Shown here: positions 43,701-55,700 of the stretch, in pieces
How positions within the stretch are numbered: position 1 is the stretch's first letter
Layout: each line of letters begins with the position of its first letter
From: Antedon mediterranea
Lineage: Eukaryota; Echinodermata; Crinoidea; Comatulida; Antedonidae
Assembly (NCBI RefSeq): GCF_964355755.1
Contig: NC_092678.1
Span: 25,836,365-25,896,364 of the forward strand
Direction: 5' to 3'
DNA: 60,000 nucleotides
Position numbers and translations under genes: made by a program
Notes under the pieces: model-generated
Databases searched by the model: none
What the model saw: only the letters and a program-made list of their open reading frames with translations
What the model was told of the DNA's origin: nothing

Positions 43701-46700
43701 TATCACTTACTTTTATTTTTACTATAAATATCTTTATTTTTGTTCTTTTTTACTTCATCAATTATGTCCATCACTAGTACCCCATTACTACTTGTTTTAT
43801 CACCAATATACAAATTACATATCCCATCATGCAGATTATGTATCCCATAATCCTGTAAGTAGTACTAGATGGGAGGTTAATACATTGCCTTCCTCATAGG
43901 TACCGTAAGCCTGACGTGTAACAAATAAGATTTCTCATGGCCGACAAGTTTTCAGGAACAAATCAGTCTCACAGCCAACTTGCGCACCATAGCAAATACA
44001 AGATAATTGTCATGCTATAATTGTAAATTCATGTTGCTCGTGGGTGTATTGTATAGTACATTATAATACCTTGGTTTCTTGTAATTGTTGGACGTTTGCT
44101 CATCTTATCAAGCAAATATAATTTATCACCTGAGACAATCCCTCTGGGAGCGTTTCCTAATGTTGGAAAATAATCAGTGTATTGACATTTAAATCGGCTT
44201 GGTACCTACATAAATTTGAGATGAAGAGAAATAAATGTAGATAAACGCATCTTGCTGAAGGATATACTGGTGGATATGATGATCAATGTTAGGGATCCAA
44301 CTCATTTTATTTGGTTCAAGAAAATATATTGTGCTACTGTTATTTCCCAATTTCCAACTATCAAACTGGACAGTTTCTGTCTATGCCTGTAAATAAATGT
44401 ACTGGAAAACTTTAGGGGTTCAATTCATATAATTTTATTTGGTTCCTATTAATAATATGCTACGGTTATTTTATATCCCAATTACCCCTACTATCTATAT
44501 TTTTCATGTTAAAATGTTTTTAGTTTCAAATGGTGGACATAAAAATGCATTTTATGGTTTCTTTTTGGCTATTTTAGTTGCAAATTAGTTTTTTGTTTTG
44601 TTCACATTTAGTTTATTATTTAACAATTAACTAACAACCCAATTTCTTTTTGATCTTGCCTGCTGCAGTTTTATGGAAACGTCTGGGCACGCTCAATACG
44701 AAAGGTATGAATAGTTTATGGTAAATGTCTAGTTCCTTTGTCATGCATGAATAAGCAATCTCATTCTGCATGTTGCAGTATAAAATTTGTTTTATAGAAT
44801 TTGTTTTTTATTCCTATTTACTTATTTCATATTTTTTTTATTTAATATTATGTACACAAACCAATGAATATTTATATTAACTCTTAAATATTTTTCAATG
44901 TGAAATTTTACAAATATTGCTTTTGTTTTGTCAGCAACTCTGCTTGGTTTTAAAATATCGTCTACTGATGACTATTGAACATAGGGACTGTAAATGTGTA
45001 TGCGGATATTAATTACTAGTAAAAGACTATTCTTATAGTGCATAATTTGTGTGTCCTGTTGTTGTTAATATTTTGTCTACATCCAATTCAATGTGTTTAA
45101 TATTTTGTTTTCCACTCACAAAATACAATAAGTTAAAAAGAAAAGTAAAATATAAGTATGTGGACAGAGACTAAAATACATTTTGGAACACATTTTGTGG
45201 CATGGCCTTTGTTGAAAGTAAGAGTTTTTCTTAACTAATTAGAGTGATAAAGAGAAACAAATTAGTTAAAATTTATATATATTTATTTTTAATTCCAGTT
45301 CCAAAACCGATTCCAGAGTCGTCCGACTATTCTGATAAATCGGACGATGATAAAAGTGAAAATCTTCAAGTAACTTGGTTTCAAAAGAAACGGTATAGTT
45401 TTATGTTTGATTTAAATTTAGCTCATCTAACAATGCATGTATAGCAGGCAGTGTTCTTTATCAATAATTATTATTATATATTATTCTTGTTATAGGAGAG
45501 TTCTTCGTCGGTGGAATCGTCGTTGTTTACGTGCCTGCAGGCAGGCCGTGAAATCACAGACATTTTATTGGATAGTAATTGTAATGGTGTTTATTAATAC
45601 ATGTATACTAGCTTCATTTCATTACAATCAACCAAAATGGCTAACTACCTTTCAAGGTACGATACTACCAAATATGTTATGCACTCAATTTACTTGTCCT
45701 TACTTAGTTTTTACATTTACGAATATGCATCTCCTATTCAATTTTAAGAATTGAGAATTAAAGTGTCTTTGATGAAAGTATGCTATGTCTTTGGAAGAAA
45801 GTCTAGTATTGTCAATTAAGGGGGATAAAGCAAACATATGATGGTGGTGATTATCATGATATTCCTGTGAATAGCTTAATAACACATTAATAATGGAGCT
45901 TTATTATCCAAGGTTCTTTATGGATCTTGTCCATAGTTCTGTTATTTTAGCTTTGTATGTTTAAAAAGTAATTTTTCTTTTGCTCTCTCCTTCCTTTCTT
46001 TCTTTCTTTCATTTATTTTTATTTATTCAGGTATATAAAAAACATTACAAAAAGCAGAACAAATCTGAAATTATTGTAATACAATCTTTAATTGATTCAG
46101 TGGTACCAATTGTCTATGCTAAAATTGTCAATATTAATTTAAAATCATTTTCCTTTCATCCTCTCCTTCCTTTTCTTCCTTCTTTAATTGGTTCAGTTAA
46201 AATCATTCCTTTTCTTCCTTCTTTAATTGGTTCAGTTAAAATCATTCCTTTTCTTCCTTCTTTAATTGGTTCAGTTAAAATCATTCCTTTTCTTCCTTCT
46301 TTAATTGGTTCAGTTAAAATCATTCCTTTTCTTCCTTCTTTAATTGGTTCAGTTAAAATCATTCCTTTTCTTCCTTCTTTAATTGGTTCAGTTAAAATCA
46401 TTCCTTTTCTTCCTTCTTTAATTGGTTCAGTTTAAATCATTCCTTTTCTTCCTTCTTTAATTGGTTAAGTTTAAATCATTTTCTTAACATTGTCAATTTT
46501 TTATTTTTCAGATTGTTCCAACATATTCTTTGTTATAGTATTTACGATTGAGATGGTGATCAAGATGTACAGTATTGGAATAGATGGTTATTTTGTTTCT
46601 CTCTTCAATCGCTTTGATTTCTTTGTTGTATGCAGTAGTATATTAGAGATGGTCCTCGTCTATGCACACTGGATTGATCCAATCGGAATTAGTGTTTTAC

Positions 46701-49700
46701 GTTGTGTTCGACTTTTACGTGTTTTCAAAGTAACAAAGTACGAAGAATGAAATCTTTTTAATTCTATATTTGTCGGTCAAATACTAAAGCCCTAAGGAGT
46801 GTGTAAAGTAAACTAAAGGAGTCTAGATGTTTCAGATCAATTTGACTTCAAAGAGTTCTTACTGAGCATCTTAGATGATTCACACCTCATAATAATAAAA
46901 TTATGTGCTTGCGTATAAACAAATATGCCCGAAAGCTCTGCTAACTTTTTTGGCCGTTTTACTTTATCGTTTTGATTTAGCTTTTTGCTTTTTTTTGTAT
47001 ATCCATTGAGATACAGCCACTGATACCCACAGCATTGTCATTTTTTCAGTAATTTGCCTTCAGATTTAAATAAAATGTATGTATGTGGTTGTTTCTCCAA
47101 TCCAGATATGTGTATATGTGAATATGTGTATTATTGTTAATGTTTGTTTTGTTTTCAGATACTGGAGTTCTCTAAGTAACCTTGTAGCGTCTCTACTGAA
47201 TTCAATGCGTTCTATTGCAAGTTTGCTTCTACTCCTCTTTCTCTTTATCCTTATTTTTGCCCTTCTTGGTATGCAAGTGTTTGGAGGCAAATTTAATTTT
47301 GATGATACTAAAGAAAAGCCACGCAGTAATTTTGACAACTTTTGGCAGGCTCTTTTCACAGTATTTCAGGTAAGGGGACTTTTTTTCAGTATGTATGACT
47401 ATGATATAATAAAGACATATATGCATAAACACAAGTGTATTCAATCCTACTTGATATAATAAAGACATATATGCATAAAGACAGTGTATTCGATCCTACT
47501 TTCCTTTTCATTTGCATTGCATTTTTGAACTAAAATGACTGGTACAGTATTTGACGAAAACGAGCCCTCTTAAGATTAAACATTATGTTGTAAGATATTA
47601 GGTACGTGAGAAAAAGAGTGTATACTGCCCTCCTGATGGGTATCCTTGATGTGTTGTTCACTATATGAATCCAATCCAATTAATGAATTGAGACCATTAA
47701 TCACAGTACATTATGATATAGATAAGTTAATAGGTTCTTTGAAATTACACTATTATCATTAATTTAAGACTTCTGGAAATATACTGCTTTATGAACTTTT
47801 AACTCTATTACATTGAATAATGAGGATTAGAGATGGACAATCTCTTGCATTTGATAAATGAAAAAAAAAACATATTCCTGTTTAATCTTTGATTTGTAGA
47901 TTTTAACCGGTGAAGATTGGAATGAAGTAATGTACAATGGTATAGAAGCCTATGGAGGTATTCATTCCATAGGCATTGTGGCCTGTACTTACTTCATAGT
48001 CCTATTTATTTGTGGTAACTGTATCCTTTTTACAAGTTTAAAACCATTTAGTTTGGTTTCAGCACTTTTAAATGAAAATGTGACTGAATGTTTTTAGTGT
48101 TTTTTTAACATCCAGGAACCTTCTGCTTATTACCAGCTATCTTGTAATCTTTTTTTATATATACTTATATTATATTGATTTTATGCTGGTCGAATAAATA
48201 CTGTAAATGAAACGAAAGACCAGAAAAAAGAGGACCTTTATTTATGTACATCAAATAGTTAATACATCTAATTTCCATCTGACATTTTGTGATATAAGCT
48301 TTTATTGTCCTCAACCTATAGAAAACATGATTTATAGTGAAAATTTATGAAAATAATTTATTCAAATGAATAGAAAAGATTCTTTAACGAAGATAAATAG
48401 ATATTTTGTTAAATGTATTTTTGGCCATCGCTGTTGACAACTTAGCTGATGCAGAAAGTCTGACAGCGTTGGAGAAACAGGAGGAGGAGCAAAAAGAGCG
48501 TGATAAATCAAAACGTAGAGCTAACGAGATGGAAGATATATCTAGACAGCTTGCGCCGGGTATGGATCCGTCGGGAATTAATCGCGGCCCAAAACATCTT
48601 CAAGAAAAACGAGCCAAGATGAATTATGAACAGAATCACAAGAACGGAAGGTACGATTAAATAGAAATTAAAAAGCTGAAAGTAGTGCTAATAGTGACAT
48701 TGAATTATGGCGTATCTTATTAATGCTCATTATCATACATGAACCATTTACAGTTTAAACACGATAGCATATATTAACTTCATATTCATTTTGTTATTTT
48801 ATTCGCATTTATTCAGTACACATCCAAAAGGTGATCACAAAACCCATGAAATCATGAGTGAAATAGTTGTTTTTTAATTCAAAGGATTCAATCAAATAAA
48901 ACCTGAGTCTACAACCATATTAACCAGTAGCTTCATTTGATTGGATGATTGTGTGTCACATGGTGTGCAATAGTAGCTGCAGCTTCATTTGATTGGACGA
49001 TTGTGGGTCACATAGTGTGCAATAGTACCAGTAGCTTTATTTGATTGGATAAGGGTCACATGGTGTGCAATAGAAGCCTCAGCTTTATATATGATATTTA
49101 ATATAATATAAATGTTTTATTACAGGGTTCCTGATGAAATCCTTCCTGATAAAATTGATGAAGATGGAAAAGCAGTTGGTAAATACATGTCTTTTACACT
49201 TCTTTAATTTTATATGGGAAACTGATTTTCGCAGATTTTATCATTTATTTAAACATTTGTTTGGTAGTAGTCACTCTCATACTGTACATTTAAAAGTAAC
49301 ACATCCAAATGCCAACTTTAAGTCAATGGCTACCAGATGTCTCTGTGAGACGGTTATTTGAACCAGTACCAGTACCAGTTATGTTTTCAATTTAAAAATC
49401 AGTTTCACCTTTAAAAAAAGTAAATTTTAATATGTTTATAGCTTTAACTGAAGAAGGAGGCGCTGATGAGGAGGATGATGATGATAACTCGACTACAGTC
49501 ACAGCACGTCCTCGCAGAATGTCGGAGTTAAATATCCAATTAAAAAAACACCCGATGCCTACAGAGAGCTCATTATTCATATTCTCCAAGGATAACAGGT
49601 AGATACAACAACCATAAATAAATAGTTATATTTCAGTATCCATGTTTGTTTCCATTCCCCCAGGTTGATTAAAGTGACAGACTCATTCAAAGGGAATTTC

Positions 49701-52700
49701 AGTATCCATGTTTGTTTCCATTCCCCCAGGTTGATTAAAGTGACAGACTCATTCAAAGGGAATTTCAGTATCCATGTTTGTTTCCATTCCCCCAGGTTGA
49801 TTAAAGTGACAGACTCATTCAAAGGGAATTTCAGTATCCATGTTTGTTTCCATTCCACCAGGTTGATTAAAGTGACAGACTCATTCAAAGGAAATTTCAG
49901 TATCCATGTTTGTTTCCATTTCCCCAGGTTGATTAAAGTGACAGACTCATTCAAAGGGAATTTCAGTATCCATGTTTGTTTCCATTCTCCCAGGTTGATT
50001 AAAGTGACAGACTTATTCAAAGGGAATTTCAGTATCCATGTTTGTTTCCATTCCCCCAGGTTGATTAAAGTGACAGACTCATTCAAAGGCAATTTCAGTA
50101 TCCATGTTTGTTTCCATTCTCCCAGGTTGATTAAAGTGACAGACTCATTCAAAGGGAATTTCAGTATCCATGTTTGTTTCCATTCCCCCAGGTTGATTAA
50201 AGTGACAGACTCATTCAAAGGGAATTTCAGTATCCATGTTTGTTTCCATTCCCCCAGGTTGATTAAAGTGACAGACTCATTCAAAGGGAATTTCAGTATC
50301 CATGTTTGTTTCCATTCCACCAGGTTAATTAAAGTGACAGACTCATTCAAAGGGAATTTCAGTATCCATGTTTGTTTCCATTCTCCCAGATTGATTAAAG
50401 TGACAGACTCATTCAAAGGGAATTTCAGTATCCATGTTTGTTTCCATTCCCCAGGTTGATTAAAGTGACAGACTCATTCAAAGGGAATTTCAGTATCCAT
50501 GTTTGTTTCCATTTCCCCATGTTGATTAAAGTGACAGACTCATTCAAAGGCAATTTCAGTATCCATGTTTGTTTCCATTCTCCCAGGTTGATTAAAGTGA
50601 CAGACTCATTCAAAGGGAATTTCAGTATCCATGTTTGTTTCCATTCCCCCAGGTTGATTAAAGTGACAGACTCATTCAAAGGGAATTTCAGTATCCATGT
50701 TTGTTTCCATTCCCCCAGGTTGATTAAAGTGACAGACTCATTCAAAGGGAATTTCAGTATCCATGTTTGTTTCCATTCTCCCAGGTTGATTAAAGTGACA
50801 GACTCATTCAAAGGCAATTTCAGTATCCATGTTTGTTTCCATTCTCCCAGGTTGATTAAAGTGACAGACTCATTCAAAGGGAATTTCAGTATCCATGTTT
50901 GTTTCCATTCCCCCAGGTTGATTAAAGTGACAGACTCATTCAAAGGGAATTTCAGTATCCATGTTTGTTTCCATTCTCCCAGGTTGATTAAAGTGACAGA
51001 CTCATTCAAAGGGAATTTCAGTATCCATGGTTGTTTCCATTCCCCCAGGTTGATTAAAGTGACAGACTCATTCAAAGGGAATTTCAGTATCCATGTTTGT
51101 TTCCATTCCCCCAGGTTGAATAAAGTGACAGACTCATTCAAAGGGAATTTCAGTATCCATGTTTGTTTCCATTCTCCCAGGTTGATTAAAGTGACAAACT
51201 CATTCAAAGGGAATTTCAGTATCCATGTTTGTTTCCATTCCCCCAGGTTGATTAAAGTGACAGACTCATTCAAAGGGAATTTCAGTATCCATGTTTGTTT
51301 CCATTCCACCAGGTTGATTAAAGTGACAGACTCATTCAAAGGGAATTTCAGTATCCATGTTTGTTTCCATTCCACCAGGTTGATTAAAGTGACAGACTCA
51401 TTCAAAGGGAATTTCAGTATCCATGTTTGTTTCCATTCCACCAGGTTGATTAAAGTGACAGACTTATTCAAAGGCAATTTCAGTATCCATGTTTGTTTCC
51501 ATTCCACCAGGTTGATTAAAGTGACAGACTCATTCAAAGGGAATTTCAGTATCCATGTTTGTTTCCATTCCCCAGGTTGATTAAAGTGACAGACTCATTC
51601 AAAGGGAATTTCAGTATCCATGTTTGTTTCCATTCCCCCAGGTTGATTAAAGTGACAGACTCATTCAAAGGGAATTTCATGCTAAACAAAGTTAATGAAT
51701 AATTTAAATCCCGGTATCTATTTGTTTACGGTTACTTTAATTTAAAATGATGTCTTTATTTGTATTCAGGTTTCGCAAAGCTAGCTATTTGATCGTAAAT
51801 CACAACTATTTTTCAAATGTGGTGCTTGTATTGATTATGGTCAGTAGTGCTATGCTTGCTGCCGAAGATCCTGTGGACAAAAATAGCAAACGAAACCAGG
51901 TAACCAATTCATACAATCTACTTTTAGTCAACTCTCTAAAAAATCTCTTTTTTTCAGAAAATTCCAGTGTTTCAAATAATTTGAACACATTTATGTTCGT
52001 TTTGAGAGCAGTATTTGATTGAGTGATATACATGGTGGTGATACATTCCCATAATCAGACAGTTTCTTTTGGAAACATCCTAACATTCATTGAACCCACG
52101 GTGCAAAACAACAGACAAACCACTATCCAAGTCTGTGAAGCTCTGTCTACACTATCAAACTAGTTTGACAAAAAAAGTGTGATGCGCACAAATATGGTAG
52201 TGATTTACCCAAATATGGTAGTGATATGACATCATCATGTACAGATTTGGGCACATCACATTGTTTTGTCACCTAAAGTTTGATAGTGTAGACAGAACTT
52301 TAGCCCGTATAGTGGTTCCCATTGTAAATGTAATAATTGTTGTAATAGATTGAAATATATATTTATTAGTTGTACGTTTTGTTCAAAGAAATTAACTTTA
52401 ATCTATTTTATATGCATGCAATGGCAAGACGTAGGCGTAGTTTAACTGCATTTCTTAGTTTTAATGTACTTTAATTAAACACCTTTTGCATTCTAATATT
52501 ACTATAAAAAAACAGTTCTTTTCATTACTTTGTTTCGTAGTGCATTTACTTTATGTTTGAAATGAAATTGTATATACTTGTTTTTGAAAAAAATTGCTTC
52601 ATTATGGCAGTTTTATTATTCAGTATATTGCATAAAGACAATAAAAACACTCTGAAAGCTAAATTCCAAGAAAAATGGAATTTCATACTGAAATTTTTTG

Positions 52701-55700
52701 TTTGACGCAAACAGTAAAATGAATTGATTAGAGTATTCATTATATTCCTCATTGCCATTTCAGTTCTTTTTTGTTACCATAATAATACTTTTTTTTTGAT
52801 GTAGTAAGATTGTTTGTTTCGTCTGCATGTTGTTGTTTTCCTCACCTTGGATGTCTAGTAGGTACACACACTCCTTTAAAAATTTAAACGTCAAAATACA
52901 TATAATTGACATTTAATAGCACATTGAAAAATAACTGAATGGATCCAAGCAAATATACTTTTTCATCTTGCTTTTTATATCACTTTTGAATGTTCACTAG
53001 GTTCATAATCAGGACTATAGCCAACATGATTGGTTGTCTGAATTGTTCATCCTCAGCACATATTGTATACTTTATATTAATTATATTTAAAACATCTTTG
53101 CCTCATCTGTTTTTAAGCTCTCACTACGGCCCTGATAAACCTGCATTAAAATTTGTCAGTCATTCCAGTGACTTAACATCATAACTGCATAGAAATGTCG
53201 ATGTTTATATAAGAAATACTTAGAATAAACACTTAGTTGTATGTCAGTCTTATTAATATAGTATGTCTGTCTACATACTTACATTGTATATATCTTGGCA
53301 ATTGAAGCGTTCTTAATAATGTTAGATAATTTCCGCACTTTACAAATTACTTGACACTTTGACCAGTTTTATTTTTGCTTTAATCAGCCAAAGAAAACAA
53401 TTATGTTTTATTTTGTTATTTTAGGATTCTGACTTCCTCTAATAAAGTTTGAGTGCTTAATTTAGTTAGGTGTTATTTTGTTTTAGTGCTCTACTAATTC
53501 AAACAAGAGTACACTAAATTGCCGAGCTCATTTTTAGTTCCTTCATTACTAACATAAAAACAATGTTCATCTTTTAATCATTCATTTTTAGTGCCTTCAT
53601 TACTAACATAATAACAATGTTCATCTTTTAATCATTCTATCTTTCGTTCATATTTTTCTTTCATTGCTAGTACTGATATTTTCATTATTTTGTATATTAA
53701 TACATTTTTTTTCTGGACTTTAAAAATATTTTCTTTTCAGATTCTACAGAGATTTGATTATGTATTTACAGGAATATTTACAATTGAAATCATGCTAAAG
53801 GTAATTATTACAAATAGACACTCAAATTATGCTAAAGGTAATTATTACAAATAGACACTCAAATCATGCTAAAGGTAATTATTACAAATAGACACTCAAA
53901 TCATGCTAAAGGTAATTATTACAAATAGACACTCAAATCATGCTAAAGGTAATTATTACAAATAGACACTCAAATTATGCTAAAGGTAATTATTACAAAT
54001 ATACACTCAAATTATGCTAAAGGTAATTATTACAAATAGACACTCAAATTATGCTAAAGGTAATTATTACAAATAGACACTCAAATTATGCTAAAGGTAA
54101 TTATTACAAATAGACACTCAAATCATGCTAAAGGTAATTATTACAAATAGACACTCAAATTATGCTAAAGGTAATTATTACAAATAGATACTCAAATTAT
54201 GCTAAAGGTAATTATTACAAATAGACACTCAAATTATGCTAAAGGTAATTATTACAAATAGACACTCAAATTATGCTAAAGGTAATTATTACAAATAGAC
54301 ACTCAAATTATGCTAAAAGTAATTATTACAAATAGACACTCAAATCATGCTAAAGGTAATTATTACAAATAGACACTCAAATTATGCTAAAGGTAATTAT
54401 TACAAATAGACACTCAAATCATGCTAAAGGTAATTATTACAAATAGACACTCAAATTATGCTAAAAGTAATTATTACAAATAGACACTCAAATCATGCTA
54501 AAGGTAATTATTACAAATAGACACTCAAATTATGCTAAAGGTAATTATTACAAATAGACACTCAAATCATGCTAAAGGTAATTATTACAAATAGACACTC
54601 AAATTATGCTAAAGGTAATTATTACAAATAGACACTCAAATCATGCTAAAGGTAATTATTACAAATAGACACTCAAATTGTAAGGGCCAACTAAGACATC
54701 GTTGTACGACTGACAAGTGTCTTGACTCGTCGGTGCTGGCCGAGTTGCAGCGCGGTGGGATGAGTTGTCTTGAGATAGCGTCAGGTGGTAGTTTTTAGGT
54801 TGTCGAAAGAACTTAAAACATGTTTATTTCCTCCAGACAAGACAACTCTTTGGACCTTGTCGTACGATGCTGTCTGAGTTGGCCTTAAGAAAGAGAACTC
54901 AACATGTCCCATGTCAGAGTAGGTTATTTCTGGTGTACCGTACAAAGAAATAGAAAACCTCATGTTGCCAATCTCTGGTATTTCTCTGTTTATCTTGCAG
55001 GTTGTAGCATATGGTTTAGTTGTACACAAAGGTGCCTTTTGTCGTAATTCTTTCAACCTGCTGGATTTGCTTGTTGTTACTGTATCCTACATTTCATATA
55101 TGTTAACGTAAGTCATTATTTTTAAACTGTTCAAATAAAATAGACTAGATTAAAATAATGATAATCTCTACAACATCAAGTAAAATATTTATGTTGCAAT
55201 TTATTGAAAATCAAAGCATTTGATTATTAAACATTTATTTTGAAACTAGATTAATTAGTGTGGAAACTCTTTAAAATGTTTTATTGTACAACAAGGCATC
55301 AAATGCGAAAGCAATCAAGCGTGAAATCCATCAGCTTTGAGTAGATTTAGTGATAGCAATTTCTTATTTTTGCGTATTTTCTTTTTCTTTATAAAAAATG
55401 TCTTTCTTTGATGCCTGTGTTGTGTGCAATTTCCTACAACATTGGAGTTGACATAGAGATAGTTGTTGGGAATTGGACATAGAGATAGTTGTAATTGGGG
55501 TTATTTTCATATTTTATCATGTCTATTAATTATACATCCTTCATCTATTTTGCTGCACTTTTAATATACCCATTTTTTATTTAACCTGATTGCATTATGC
55601 ACGCTATTTCTTCAATATTCTTTCTGTTTTTTCCCTTTTAAAAATATTATTTTAGTATGCGTACTACTTATAAAATTGAGTGAGTAATATTATATGCCTA

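Larger units (their letters stand above)
41000..45298 (+). other. Introns flanking exons 9 and 10
   Basis: Hold a degraded family A MITE with a second diverged copy of its flank at about 41270-41400, the candidate microexon, and the 53-bp minisatellite. The remainder, including 43260-44660, is AT-rich with nothing recognised. Confidence 0.7.
51900..53740 (+). other. Intron between exons 19 and 20
   Basis: Contains a family A MITE and a 52-bp duplication. I searched for a second IIIS2 exon like vertebrate exon 21 or 22 and saw none. Confidence 0.7.

Noticed and set aside
49134-49361. 75-codon ORF covering exon 17
   Set aside because: Only the first 45 bases are coding, and in a different frame from the channel; the rest is intron.
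49577-51580. Long ORFs of 260-380 codons on both strands
   Set aside because: They are artefacts of a 66-bp repeat whose unit is a multiple of three; identical units, no start context, no homology, and antisense equally open.
51900-53740. Second IIIS2 exon like vertebrate exon 21/22
   Set aside because: No 60-bp segment with the FxxxFTxE core and splice sites was found in either flanking intron.
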